Shown: positions 36,736 through 46,399 of the stretch, piece by piece
Layout: the number at the start of each line of letters is the position of its first letter
Numbering within the stretch: the stretch's first letter is position 1
Assembly: GCF_900101905.1 (NCBI RefSeq)
Contig: NZ_FNAJ01000020.1
Span: 62,001-126,000, forward strand
Reading direction: 5' to 3'
Source of the DNA: Myxococcus virescens
GTDB lineage: Bacteria; Myxococcota; Myxococcia; Myxococcales; Myxococcaceae
DNA: 64,000 nucleotides
Position numbers and translations under genes: made by a program
The notes under the pieces: model-generated
Told to the model about the DNA's origin: nothing
What the model saw: the letters and a program-made list of their open reading frames with translations, nothing else
The model's database searches: none

Positions 36736-38109
36736 TCACCGCGGGCGGCTGACGCGCCAGCACCCCAGTCCCGCGGCGGACACGGGTGTCGCCAGGAAGG
36801 CCGTTTCCAGGCCCTCGAGAGCACGCGCGGTCGCCACCAGGTCCGTTCCTGGTGGCTCCGCGACCCAGCCCGGCAGGTGCAACAACCCGCCGCCGCTGTC
36901 CTCGCGAGGCAGCTCCGCGACGTGAACGGTGATGGCCAGGTCCACCGGGCGCGGCGCCTCGCTCGCCGTCACGAACTCCACCAGGGCCAGCGCGGCGTGC
37001 AGCACTCGCGCTCGCGCGGCCTGCTCCGCCCCTGCTTCCGGCGGCAGCGGCGCGAAGGCCAGCAGGCAACCGCTCCCCTCCAGCCGCACGTCCAGCCCCG
37101 CGGCGCGCGCGGTCCCCCCCACGCGCTCCAGCAACGCATCCAGCCGCTCCAAGGACGAAGGTTCCACCGCGCCGTGGAGCCGGGCTTCCGCGTACAGCGC
37201 CACGGCGAGCGTGGGCTGGTCCTCCGTGGGGCTGCCCTTCACCGCGCGCCGGAGCGCGTCGAGCCAGGCATCGATGTCCGGGTATCGGTCCTCGCGCCGC
37301 TTCCCCATGCTGCGCAGCACCACGGCATCCAGTGCGGCAGGCACCGGGGCGCGCTCACTGGGCCGAGGAGGCGGCGCATTCAGGTGCAGGTCCTCCACCT
37401 CGTGCCGGGTGGCGCCCTGGAAGGGCGGCTGCCCGGTGATGAGTTGGAAGAGCAGCACGCCCATCGCGTACAGGTCCGTGCGGGCGTCGGGCGGCTCGCC
37501 GCGAATCTGTTCGGGCGCCATGGACAACGGCGTCCCCAGGGAGACGCCCGTCAGCGTGAGCGTGGACGCGCCCGGCGCATCCGGCGTCAGCCCCTTCGCC
37601 ACGCCGAAGTCCACCAGCTTCACGCGCGGCGCGCCACCGCCCGTGCTCAAGCGCACCACGTTCTGCGCCTTCAAGTCCCGGTGCACGACACCGGCCTGGT
37701 GCGCAGTGCGCAGCGCGCCGCCCACCTGCTCCAGCACCTCCAGCGCCTCTCCCGGCGACAGCGGCCCGCGCGAAGCCAGCTCCGCCGCGAGGTCCCTCCC
37801 CTCCAACCACTCCATCGCGATGAAGGGCCGCCCGTCCGCGAGCGTGCCGTAGCCAAGCACGTCGACGATGTGCGGATGGCTCAACCGCTGGAGCGTCTCC
37901 GCCTCCCGGCGGAAGCGCCGCAGGGAGACGTCCGAGGGCTGCGGGAGCAGGACCTTCAGCGCCGCGAGCGCCCACGTGCGGACATGTCGGGCACGGTAGA
38001 GCGTGGAGACAGGCCCCCGGTAATGGACCTGCTCCACCAACCAGTCCGATACCAGGGCGCCGACGCCCAGCTCCTCGCCATAGAGGGCCTCTTCGTCACC
38101 CGATGCCAT
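36736..38109 (-). CDS. Ser/Thr protein kinase with degenerate cyclase-like C-terminus
   Basis: A 457-residue soluble protein. The kinase domain (about 20-290) keeps Lys52, HRD (143-145 in VVHRDLKAQN) and DFG (167-169), so it should be active. The C-terminal part (about 295-455) resembles a class III nucleotide cyclase domain in outline: VALYAEARLHG, LDALLERVGGTARAAGLDVRL, GCLLAFAPLP, AITVHVAEL and a final ATARALEGLE. The metal-binding Asp residues and the catalytic Asn-Arg pair are not visible, so it is probably a pseudocyclase or binding module. It follows the Cys-rich lipoprotein gene by 12 bases, forming an operon. Confidence 0.85.
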   Translation of the reverse strand: MASGDEEALYGEELGVGALVSDWLVEQVHYRGPVSTLYRARHVRTWALAALKVLLPQPSDVSLRRFRREAETLQRLSHPHIVDVLGYGTLADGRPFIAMEWLEGRDLAAELASRGPLSPGEALEVLEQVGGALRTAHQAGVVHRDLKAQNVVRLSTGGGAPRVKLVDFGVAKGLTPDAPGASTLTLTGVSLGTPLSMAPEQIRGEPPDARTDLYAMGVLLFQLITGQPPFQGATRHEVEDLHLNAPPPRPSERAPVPAALDAVVLRSMGKRREDRYPDIDAWLDALRRAVKGSPTEDQPTLAVALYAEARLHGAVEPSSLERLDALLERVGGTARAAGLDVRLEGSGCLLAFAPLPPEAGAEQAARARVLHAALALVEFVTASEAPRPVDLAITVHVAELPREDSGGGLLHLPGWVAEPPGTDLVATARALEGLETAFLATPVSAAGLGCWRVSRPR

Positions 38110-38121
38110 GCGGCAGAGGGC

Positions 38122-39666
38122 CTACTTCTTCCGAGGGAAGGGAAGGGGCAGCTCCTCCCCCGTAGGCAGCGGCTTGACCGTCCCCGAGGTACGCCCGCAG
38201 GACTGGGTGCGCATCTCCTTCGCCACCGTGTCACACGGGGCATGGAGGTAGGTGGTCACCGACTGCTTCCACAGCACGTTGTCATCGTCGTGGCACGCCT
38301 CGTAGTCGCCATCCCTCGGCGTGAGGGGCCCATCCAGGATCTCGCACTTACCGGCCACGGGCGGACTGAGGGACGTGAAGCAGGACCCCGTCACGCGCGC
38401 GGCACAGTTGGAGCCCGACGAGGGCAGCGCGCAGACGCGGTTCGCCGCGTACGCCGCCCCGCTCGACCAGGCCGGGTCGTAGCAGGAGAACATCTTCCGG
38501 TAGATGGATCCGCGCACGATGACGTCGGCGCCCACCACCACGTACCGCTTCTTGTCCCCATCCCCCATTTCCACGACGTCCACCTCCGCCCCCAGCTCGT
38601 TCGGCAGGAAGATGTTTCCGTAGAATGCGCCCTCGCGCACGGAATAGACCTGCTGCTCGGACAGGCCATAGGTGGACGCGGAGTCCGGATACGCCTCGAC
38701 GTTCGCCAGCCATTCCACGGTCGTGCTCGAAGCTGGCGCGGTCATCACGCTGTAGTAGCCCCCGGCCGGGCAGGTGAAGGAGACCACCGGCACGGCGGGC
38801 GACCCCGCGCAGCTCCCTGTCGCCTCGCCCAGGTTGCGCGCGTCGAGATGGTCACACCCCGCGATGCCCTCGCACACCCGCAGGACCGTGGGCCCATTCA
38901 CACTGGAGCCCACGATGGGAGACAGCCCCACGCAGGACAGCGGACCACCCGCCCCCACCACGACGGCCGTGGAAGGCGTGCAGCGGCCAACGCCATCTGG
39001 CGTCCAACCGCAGTCACGCTGCTCGCCTGATTCGCCCAGGACACAGTCCCCGAAGCTGGCCAGCGCATTGCCCGTGATGGGGACGTGCGTGGCCGGGCGC
39101 GTCTTCGCATCCAGCGTGTAGATGTTGGGTCCCGACGCGTAGAACTGGTGCTCGCCGCGCATGGACAGCTCCACGCGCCGACCCTCCGCGTTGTTGCGCG
39201 CCAGCACACAGGCGGAGACGCGCTCCAGGCAGCTCCGGCTCGGCGGGGAATCAGCCCAATCCGGGCAGAGCCCCGCCTGTCCAAGCCATTTCCGGATGCC
39301 GGGGCTGGGCTCCCGCGGGTCGTAATAGGCAACCTCCTGTTCGACCGTCAGCGCGCAGCCCACCAGGTACTCCATGAACCGCTGCGCATTGGGGTCATGC
39401 AGCCGTCGGCGCGTGTTCGCGTCGCCCAGCGTGGGGTGGAACAGCTGCACGAGCGCCGAGGTCCCCAGCAACAGGTTGGAGTCGGCGTTGGTGGAGATGG
39501 CGTTGAGCACCAGCGCCTGCGTCGTGAGCGAGTTGGCGATGCGAATCTCCGACGCCTGCGCCCCTACCGTGGGCGTCTCCTCTTCATGAGGCCCGGTTCC
39601 GCAGCCCGACAGGGCGAAAAACACGAGCGAGGAAACCGCCAACAGGCGAGGCGAACCAAGGGCCAT
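38122..39666 (-). CDS. Cysteine-rich lipoprotein
   Basis: A 514-residue exported lipoprotein; the lipobox ALSGC follows a 20-residue signal, and GGAGG precedes the ATG. The mature protein contains over 20 Cys in short motifs (VGCALTVEQ, GLCPDWADS, DCVLGESGEQRDCGW, FSCYDPAW, NRVCALPSSGSNCAARVTGSC in parts), pointing to many disulphides and an extracellular or outer-membrane location. I do not recognise a family. It is followed by the kinase gene at 36736 on the same strand, so it may be the surface partner of that kinase operon; that is inference. Confidence 0.75.
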   Translation of the reverse strand: MALGSPRLLAVSSLVFFALSGCGTGPHEEETPTVGAQASEIRIANSLTTQALVLNAISTNADSNLLLGTSALVQLFHPTLGDANTRRRLHDPNAQRFMEYLVGCALTVEQEVAYYDPREPSPGIRKWLGQAGLCPDWADSPPSRSCLERVSACVLARNNAEGRRVELSMRGEHQFYASGPNIYTLDAKTRPATHVPITGNALASFGDCVLGESGEQRDCGWTPDGVGRCTPSTAVVVGAGGPLSCVGLSPIVGSSVNGPTVLRVCEGIAGCDHLDARNLGEATGSCAGSPAVPVVSFTCPAGGYYSVMTAPASSTTVEWLANVEAYPDSASTYGLSEQQVYSVREGAFYGNIFLPNELGAEVDVVEMGDGDKKRYVVVGADVIVRGSIYRKMFSCYDPAWSSGAAYAANRVCALPSSGSNCAARVTGSCFTSLSPPVAGKCEILDGPLTPRDGDYEACHDDDNVLWKQSVTTYLHAPCDTVAKEMRTQSCGRTSGTVKPLPTGEELPLPFPRKK

Positions 39667-39827
39667 GAGACGTCCTCCAAGAACGACGGAAGGAAGGAGA
39701 GCTGCCTCCCAGCAAGCATGTGCCGAGCCAGCCTGGGAGGTTGTATGCGGTGCCATGAGAGCAGATCTCCACGCAGCATTCGCGTAGCGCTTCACGTCAC
39801 ACTGCCACCGGACAGTGACATTTCTCG

Positions 39828-42800
39828 CTACACGTCGAAAAGGGCAACCCGCAGGGATTCCAGGCGGGCTCGCCACAGGGGAGCGCCCTCCTCCACCGCG
39901 CGCTCGGCCCGGACCACCCAGGTGCGCGCCTCGTCGGCACGTCCCGCCTGGAGCGCGCCCCGGGCGGCCTGGAGGAGAATCTCCGCCTTCTCATCCGCTG
40001 AAGCCAGGGTGTCCGCGTCGTCCGCCAGGGCCAGCCACGCCTCCCGCGCCGAGCCGCCGCCCCGTGCATCCTGGACCTGTAGCTCCACCAGCCTCCGCAT
40101 GACGGCCGTGGGCGGCAGCGATTCAGGCGGACAGTGGGCGTCAATCCACCGGAGCTGCCGCGTCGCCTCCTCCAGGTCGCCCAGCGCGGCGGCCAAGCGC
40201 GCGAGCAGCAACGCATCCACCGGGACGGGGTGCTCACGGAAGAAACGCACGCCCAGCTCGTGAACACGCCGGGCCAGCGGCAGCGCCTCCTCCAGACGGC
40301 CTTGCATGTAAAGCACCTCGGCGAGGTTGAAGGTCGACCAGCGCTCCACCTGCGCATGGCCCAGCTCCCGTCCCAGCGCCATCGCGCGGCGCAGGTCCTC
40401 TTCCATCCGAGCCACATTCCCCAGGCGCAACCACAGCAACACACGGTTGATGAGCGTAGCGGCCCGGTGCAGGGCGTCCCCGGCCTGCTCGCAGCGCAGC
40501 AGTGCCATGTCGAAGCGGGTCGCGGCTTCGTCGGTCCGGTCCAGGAACGTGAGCGCCGAGCCCAGCAGCGCCAGCGACACCACGAGCGTCTCGTGGTCTT
40601 TCGCCCGCTCCGCGCCTTCCACCACGCCGGTCAGAACGCGCACGGCGGCGCCCCACTCCCCCAGCCGGACGTGGAGCCGGCCCCGGGCCAGCGAGCAGCG
40701 CAGGGACAGGCGAGGCTCATCCAGCCGCTCGATGCGCTCCAGCGCCTCACGTGTACAGGCCGACGAACCCTCCACGTCCTCCATCCAGTCGCGGGCGGTG
40801 GCTTCCTCCAGCAGCAACTCCACCTGCTGGGCCTCGTCACCGCAGGCCACGGCCAGTGCCCGCGCGGCGCCCAGGTCCGCCAGCCCCTCCCGGAAGCGCT
40901 GAAGCCGGTGACGGACGCGCCCACGCCCCGACAACGCCAGGGCCCGGCGCTCCACATCTCCCTCCGGCAGCAACGCGAGCGCGCGCGTGTAGTGCTGCTC
41001 CGCCTCGACGGACAGGTGCGCACGGCGCGCGGACTCCGCGAGCGAGAGGAATGCGGTGATGGCCTCCGCATGAGCACCACAGGCCGCGGCGTGGTGGGCC
41101 CAGCGACGGCGCTCGGCCATCCCGTCCCGGGGCGTGGCGCGCAGCGCCGCGGCGTGGAGGACGCGACGTGAGGAAGCCGGCAGCAACGCCTCCAGCGCCT
41201 CGCGCAGCAGGGGGTGACGGAAGGCGAAGTGGCCCGGGGCCGTGGGCCGCAACAGCCCCGAGCGCGCCAGCCGCCGGAGTCCGGCCCCCGCATCAAGCGA
41301 CGTCACGCGAGCCATCTCCTCGCTCGGCTCCAGGTGTCGCAGGGCGGCGTCCACGCGGGACACCTCCACTTCCGTGCCCAGCACCGCGCAAAGCCGCGCC
41401 AGGATTCGGTGTGCCGCGGGGAGCCCGGCCAACGCCCGCGCGGCGAGTCGCTCGAAGAGCGGCGTCACGGAGACGTCCAGCAACGCGTCCGGCGCGATGT
41501 ACCACCCGCCTCCTGGAGACGCCCGCAGGGCCCCCGCGGCCCGCAGCGCGCCCGCGAGCTCCACCAACGACAAGGGGACACCCTGCGCCAGTTGCTCCAA
41601 CCGCGCCAGCACCGGCTCGGGGACGTGCTCGGCGGGGCGCAGCAGGTGCAGCAACAGGGAACGGCTCGCCTCGGGCGTCAGCGGCGGCAGTGCGATTCGC
41701 GCGACGCGAGCGCTGCGCTCGCCCAGGTGCGGTCGCAACCCGAGCAACGCGGGCCTCGCGGCGATGCAGACCCAGAGCGGTGCACGCACACCCGCCAAGG
41801 TGGCGACCTCCAGCGCATCCAGGCTGGTGGGGTCCGCCAGGTGCGCGTCGTCGATGAGCAACACACGAGGGGCCGCCTGCGCCTGCCGCTGGAGTCCCTC
41901 GGCGAGGCAGCGCGCGGCTGCGTGTCGCTCATCCGCGAGTGGAAGCGTGGGTGCCTGGACAACACGGGCCGGCTCGGCGGTGGCCCGAAGCGCGTCCAGC
42001 AGCGACTCCGAGGACGCGGCGTCCGGAGAGGGCGCGCGGAGCCGCACCACGAGGCACCGCCCCGCGGCCTCCAACCGGGTGGACAGTGCCTCCAGAACGC
42101 GGGACGTGCCGTGCCCCACGTCACCCGTGAGGACGCACAGCCCTGGGACACCCTCCTCGATGCAGCGCGATGCCTCGGCCTCCAGCGCCGCCAGGACGGC
42201 ATCGCGGCCCGACAGGGGCGGTGCATCCGCGGAGGACGTGGCCGCGCCCCCGTCGTGCAATCGCAGGCGCGCGCCGTCGGGCGAGTGCTCCGTGGCGCCC
42301 GGCCCCAACCTGGCCGCGGCGGAGGCAGTGACGCGCGCTTCTCCCAGGGCGAGGTCTTCCGGCCACCAGTCTCCTGCGGACTCCAAGGCAGGCCCCGCGA
42401 CCCGCGTGGTCGTGGCGCCCGGAAGAACGTGCAGCCGCGACAGGTGCAGGACGGTGGCGGCCTTGCCCTCCTCCATCAGCTTGCGCGCCACCAGTGCGCC
42501 TGCGCGAAGGTTGGCCTCGGCGGACAGGGACTCGGAGAACACGACCAGATAGCCCCGTGCACTGGCGCGCGCGAGCGTGCCGCCCTGAGGCTCGAAGGTC
42601 AGCCGAAGCACATCGACCGAGATGTCCGCGCGGACGCCCAGCAGCGCGCCCCACCGCTCGCCGGCCCCCGGCCCGGACGACGTGGGCACCGCGGCGGGCG
42701 CGCCCTCCGGCGGAGCCATGGACAGGGACTGGGTACACGCGGCATCGAAAGCGGCGAGCACATCCGAAGCCCGCGAGAAACGTTCGGAGGGCGCCTTCGC

Positions 42801-43652
42801 CAGACACCGCGACAGCACCGCGTCGAGCGCCGTCGGCACGGGCGCGCGCTCCGACACCCGGGCGGGGCGAAGGCTGACGTGCCCGTGGCGAATCTCCTCG
42901 GCGCCGCCGATGAAGGGCGGCGCGCCAGTGAGCAACTCGTACAGGAGGACGCCCAGGGCGTAGACATCCGCGGCAGCGCCGGCCTCGCGCGCGTCCAGAC
43001 ACTGCTCAGGTGCCATGTAATACGGCGTGCCCAGCCGCTGCCCCACGAGCGTCAATACCTCGGACTCCGGGCGCTCTCCGTCGTCAGGTGCGCCGAGGAA
43101 CCGCGCGAGCCCGAGGTCCAACAGGCTGAGCGCCCCACCCTCACGCAGGAAGATGTTCTCCGGCTTGAGGTCGCGGTGGGCCACGCCCACGGCATGGACG
43201 CGCTCCAAGGCGGCGCAGAGGCCCCTGAGCAATTCGCGCACACGGGGCACGGACGCCGCGCCCGAGCCCGGCAACGCCGCCATCCACGCGGCGAGCGTCT
43301 GGCCATGCAGCCGCTCCATGACGAGGAACGGCCGCCCTCGGACAACCCCCGAGTGGTGGAGCGTGGGCGTCGTCGGCGCGCCGATGCGGCGGAGCGCGGC
43401 GGCCTCCCGGGCGAAGCGCTCGCGGTGAGGCGGCCGTCCCACCTTGAGCGCGACCTCACGGCCATCCTCCTCGCGGTAGGCGGTGAAGACGTGTGAGAAG
43501 CCGCCCGAGCCCAGCAAGGCCGCGGGGCTCAAACCTGGCACGTCCGGGAGCGGAAAGGGCTCGGCGTCAGGGCCAGGCGACGAAGCGCGCTGGCCATGCA
43601 CAGGACACACCGCGCCGGTGGCGAGACGGCGGTGGCAGACCGGACAGCGCAT
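39828..43652 (-). CDS. Ser/Thr kinase, pseudocyclase, ATPase-like and TPR-like multidomain protein
   Basis: A 1274-residue soluble protein. A zinc-knuckle-like start (CPVC at 3-6, CPVH at 16-19) precedes the kinase domain (about 38-305) with Lys70, HRD (159-161) and DLG (179-181) in place of DFG. Residues about 335-450 look like a degenerate cyclase domain. Residues about 480-800 resemble an AAA/STAND ATPase, but the Walker A is GDVGHGTS (510-517), with Thr where the Lys should be, while the Walker B RVLLIDDAHLAD is kept. The remaining 450 residues are TPR-like helices. It starts 15 bases after the OPT transporter stop. Kinase activity is likely; ATPase and cyclase activities are doubtful. 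Confidence 0.88.
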   Translation of the reverse strand: MRCPVCHRRLATGAVCPVHGQRASSPGPDAEPFPLPDVPGLSPAALLGSGGFSHVFTAYREEDGREVALKVGRPPHRERFAREAAALRRIGAPTTPTLHHSGVVRGRPFLVMERLHGQTLAAWMAALPGSGAASVPRVRELLRGLCAALERVHAVGVAHRDLKPENIFLREGGALSLLDLGLARFLGAPDDGERPESEVLTLVGQRLGTPYYMAPEQCLDAREAGAAADVYALGVLLYELLTGAPPFIGGAEEIRHGHVSLRPARVSERAPVPTALDAVLSRCLAKAPSERFSRASDVLAAFDAACTQSLSMAPPEGAPAAVPTSSGPGAGERWGALLGVRADISVDVLRLTFEPQGGTLARASARGYLVVFSESLSAEANLRAGALVARKLMEEGKAATVLHLSRLHVLPGATTTRVAGPALESAGDWWPEDLALGEARVTASAAARLGPGATEHSPDGARLRLHDGGAATSSADAPPLSGRDAVLAALEAEASRCIEEGVPGLCVLTGDVGHGTSRVLEALSTRLEAAGRCLVVRLRAPSPDAASSESLLDALRATAEPARVVQAPTLPLADERHAAARCLAEGLQRQAQAAPRVLLIDDAHLADPTSLDALEVATLAGVRAPLWVCIAARPALLGLRPHLGERSARVARIALPPLTPEASRSLLLHLLRPAEHVPEPVLARLEQLAQGVPLSLVELAGALRAAGALRASPGGGWYIAPDALLDVSVTPLFERLAARALAGLPAAHRILARLCAVLGTEVEVSRVDAALRHLEPSEEMARVTSLDAGAGLRRLARSGLLRPTAPGHFAFRHPLLREALEALLPASSRRVLHAAALRATPRDGMAERRRWAHHAAACGAHAEAITAFLSLAESARRAHLSVEAEQHYTRALALLPEGDVERRALALSGRGRVRHRLQRFREGLADLGAARALAVACGDEAQQVELLLEEATARDWMEDVEGSSACTREALERIERLDEPRLSLRCSLARGRLHVRLGEWGAAVRVLTGVVEGAERAKDHETLVVSLALLGSALTFLDRTDEAATRFDMALLRCEQAGDALHRAATLINRVLLWLRLGNVARMEEDLRRAMALGRELGHAQVERWSTFNLAEVLYMQGRLEEALPLARRVHELGVRFFREHPVPVDALLLARLAAALGDLEEATRQLRWIDAHCPPESLPPTAVMRRLVELQVQDARGGGSAREAWLALADDADTLASADEKAEILLQAARGALQAGRADEARTWVVRAERAVEEGAPLWRARLESLRVALFDV

Positions 43653-43667
43653 GGGGTGAATCGAACG

Positions 43668-45524
43668 TTACCAGAGCGCCTGGCTCAGGACGATGACAAC
43701 CCCCATCAACCCTTCGCCCGCGATGAGGCCGGCGGCCAGCGTCACCACCCGCCCCTCCTGCGCCCCTGGATTCGCCCTGCGGGCCAAGGCCGCCGCCACC
43801 CCGCCCAGGAAGAACCCCAGCGCGGTGGACGCCGGCAACAGACAGGCCAGGCCCATGCCCAGGGGAGACGGCACCCAGTGTCGCACCCGTTCGGGAAGCA
43901 GTCGCTCCATCAGCGTGAGGACAGCGGCGGCGAGCGCGGCCCAACCGAGCGCCGCGCGCGTGCCCGGCTCCAACCCCGAGAGGCCCGAAGCCAGCACCTG
44001 GGCGATGCTGGCGGTGACCGTGGCGGCGGGCGCGGGGAAGCGCTCGCCCCCCAGCGCCGAACGGTCCGGCACCAACAGGAAGAACAGCGGCACCACCGCG
44101 GCGGCTCCCACCGCGCAACCCACGAGCTGCGCCAGGAACACGCGGCGGGGATGGGCCCCCAGCAGGTGTCCCGTCTTCACGTCACTGAGGAGGTCCGCCG
44201 CGGACGACGCCGCGTTGACGGTGATGCCCGCGGTGGCAAGGTTCGCCTCCACGTTGCGCGGCAGCAGCACGCCATAGGTCATCTGCGTCACCTGCCCCAG
44301 CGGGCCCACGGGCGTGACATCCGTCTCCCCCGTGACGCGGCAGGCGATGAGACACAGCACGAATGACAACGCCACCGCGAGCGCGGCGTGTGGCAGCGGA
44401 ACGCCAAAGCCCACCTTGGCCACGGCGAGCGTGGCGGGCGTCAACACGACCAGCCCCGCCAGCAGCCAGCGTCCCGGCACCTGAAGCGCGTCCACCGGAT
44501 GGGGCGCCACGGAGGGACGTTTGAAGAGTCCCTTCAATGCGCGCCCCAGGACGCGGCCCTCCAGCGCGAAGTGCAACAACGACGCGGTGGTGAGCGCCGC
44601 CGTCCCAGGCCAGAGACTCCAGGCGAGGAAGTCTCCCTCTGGAAGCAGCAGCCCCGAAGCGAACACGCGTGGTGCCACGACTCCGTGGATGAGCAGCGCG
44701 CCCAGGAACCAGGACGCCGTGAGCCGCAGCCCCAGCAGCGCGCCCGCGCCCAGCGGAAGCAGACTCGTCTCGAAGCCGAAGCCCAGGCGCTCCAGCGACA
44801 TCCCGCTCAGCGTTCCGGGGAAAGGAAACACGTAGGGAAGGCGGCCCAGCCCATCCCGCACCAGGGTGACGAGCGCGGCGATACCTCCCCCCAGGCCCAG
44901 CATCGACAGCCGCGGACGGGACGACGCGCCCGTGGTGTGAAGCGCACGGATGGTCGCCGCCGCGGCCGTGCCCGTGGCGAACGGAAGCTGCTCATGGTCC
45001 ACCAGCTTGCGCTTGAGAGGCACCGCGAAGAGCACGCCCAGCGCGGACAGGAGGAAGGTCCATGCGAGCAGCGCCCACCCGGGGGGATGACTGCCCGTCG
45101 TGAGCAACCACGCGCCCTGAACGGACACCAGGGCGCCGCCCGTCGCATAGCCCGCGGACGACGCCACGGCCTGCGCGGAGCACGTCTCCAGCGGCGAAAG
45201 CGGAGCACCCGCGACGCCCGGCGCCACGCGCCGCATCGCTCCGTGTGCCGTGTGCGCGAGCAACGCGGCGGTGATGGCCACGGGAAAGGCCACGGCCATC
45301 TTCAGGCCCGCATAGAGGTTGGTCGCGCAGGTGACGGCACCAATGCCACTTCCGAGCAGCACCGCCCGCAGGGTGAGCTGCGGCACCCGGTCCCCCTGGA
45401 AGACCTCGCGCAGCCAGAAAGTGTCCAGGGCCTCGGGGGAATCCCCTGGGATTCGCAGCAGCGTCAGCGGTGCCTGCGCCGGTGTCACTTCCTCGGAGGC
45501 AGCTTGGGGGACGGACTGAGACAT
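43668..45524 (-). CDS. OPT family oligopeptide/metal-chelate transporter
   Basis: A 618-residue integral membrane protein with about 14-16 hydrophobic helices. OPT signatures include LTLRAVLLGSGIGAVTCATNLYAGLKMA (in parts) at the start, LPFATGTAAAATIRALH, and the NVEANLATAGITVNAASSAADLLSDVKTGHLLGAHPRR segment (in parts). OPT proteins import peptides or metal-siderophore complexes by proton symport. It lies 16 bases after the MerR regulator gene and 15 bases before the large kinase gene, so the three form an operon. The start at 45524 follows GGAG; an ATG at 45536 is the alternative. Confidence 0.9.
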   Translation of the reverse strand: MSQSVPQAASEEVTPAQAPLTLLRIPGDSPEALDTFWLREVFQGDRVPQLTLRAVLLGSGIGAVTCATNLYAGLKMAVAFPVAITAALLAHTAHGAMRRVAPGVAGAPLSPLETCSAQAVASSAGYATGGALVSVQGAWLLTTGSHPPGWALLAWTFLLSALGVLFAVPLKRKLVDHEQLPFATGTAAAATIRALHTTGASSRPRLSMLGLGGGIAALVTLVRDGLGRLPYVFPFPGTLSGMSLERLGFGFETSLLPLGAGALLGLRLTASWFLGALLIHGVVAPRVFASGLLLPEGDFLAWSLWPGTAALTTASLLHFALEGRVLGRALKGLFKRPSVAPHPVDALQVPGRWLLAGLVVLTPATLAVAKVGFGVPLPHAALAVALSFVLCLIACRVTGETDVTPVGPLGQVTQMTYGVLLPRNVEANLATAGITVNAASSAADLLSDVKTGHLLGAHPRRVFLAQLVGCAVGAAAVVPLFFLLVPDRSALGGERFPAPAATVTASIAQVLASGLSGLEPGTRAALGWAALAAAVLTLMERLLPERVRHWVPSPLGMGLACLLPASTALGFFLGGVAAALARRANPGAQEGRVVTLAAGLIAGEGLMGVVIVLSQALW

Positions 45525-45540
45525 GGGCCGCTCCATCTTT

Positions 45541-46344
45541 TCATTCCGGGGCCATCGGGGACGAGCCCCCTTCCCCATTCGCCACCACGGGACGCAGGCG
45601 CTGTACGCCCAGCATCAGGAGGTACCGGTCAGCGACACCGGGCAGGTAGCGCTCCAGGTGGAGCCCATCGGGACGGAATCCCAATTCGGCCAGGAAGCGG
45701 AACACGCGATGCGCGGCCTGGTCATCACGGACGGCGCACTCCAGCGTCGCGAACAGGGTCGGCGCCATCTCCTGCCGCCGGCTCCCGGGAGGCAGCCGCC
45801 TGCGGGGTTTGATGCGAAAGCCCACCTCGCCCAGGAGCTGCCCGTCCACCACGTCGAGCGTGCGGACGTACCCACTCGTCAGCACGGGGATGCCGCGGCG
45901 CTCGAGTTCCTTCTTCCACCCCGGCACCGCGGCGCGGAACGCCAGGGGCCCCGGGGGAGCAGTGACGGGGAACCACACGAGCACGGACGGCTCGACCCAG
46001 TGCTCCAGATGGACCCGCGGCCCCGACGACGCGCCGAGCCCCCGGAGGTACTGGTCGGCCAGTTGGAGCGAGAGCAGCCGCGCGGACAGGTCCTGCCGCC
46101 ACGACAGGAGCATCGTCTCGCGCGCGCGTGCGTCCTTTCGGAGGAACTCACGGATGGCGGAGAGGGAGATGCCCGCGGCGCGCAGGCTACTGATGAAGCG
46201 TGCTTCACCGACCTGCCCGGGAGAATAGGCGCGGTAGCCATTCGCGCGCCGTGCGGAGGGCAGCAGCAGGCCCTTGCGCTCATAGAAACGCAGCGCGCTC
46301 GGTGCCAGGCCACATCGGTCCGCGAACTGGGAAATCGTCAGCAT
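45541..46344 (-). CDS. MerR family regulator with GyrI-like effector domain
   Basis: A 267-residue activator. The N-terminal MerR DNA-binding domain (LTISQFADRCGLAPSALRFYERKGLL in parts, then ANGYRAYSPGQVGEARFI) is followed by a dimerisation coiled coil and a C-terminal GyrI-like domain (about 125-260; VRVHLEHWVEPSVLVWFP, ERYLPGVADRYLL-like), as in BmrR/BltR multidrug sensors. It is divergent from a stand-alone GyrI-like protein and cotranscribed with an OPT transporter. A clear dyad operator (46358-46382) lies just upstream of the chosen start, which supports it over the ATG at 46401. Confidence 0.88.
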   Translation of the reverse strand: MLTISQFADRCGLAPSALRFYERKGLLLPSARRANGYRAYSPGQVGEARFISSLRAAGISLSAIREFLRKDARARETMLLSWRQDLSARLLSLQLADQYLRGLGASSGPRVHLEHWVEPSVLVWFPVTAPPGPLAFRAAVPGWKKELERRGIPVLTSGYVRTLDVVDGQLLGEVGFRIKPRRRLPPGSRRQEMAPTLFATLECAVRDDQAAHRVFRFLAELGFRPDGLHLERYLPGVADRYLLMLGVQRLRPVVANGEGGSSPMAPE

Positions 46345-46357
46345 CCGGCGGCTTTCC

Positions 46358-46382
46358 CCTTGAGGTTGAACCAGCTTCAAGG
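46358..46382. promoter_or_regulatory. MerR-type dyad operator
   Basis: A 25-base dyad with arms CCTTGAGG and CTTCAAGG around the centre at 46370, the size and arm style of MerR/SoxR operators. It sits between the MerR start (46344) and the divergent gene start (46400), so one site could control both. Confidence 0.7.
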
Positions 46383-46399
46383 TGGAGGGTTCGGAAACC

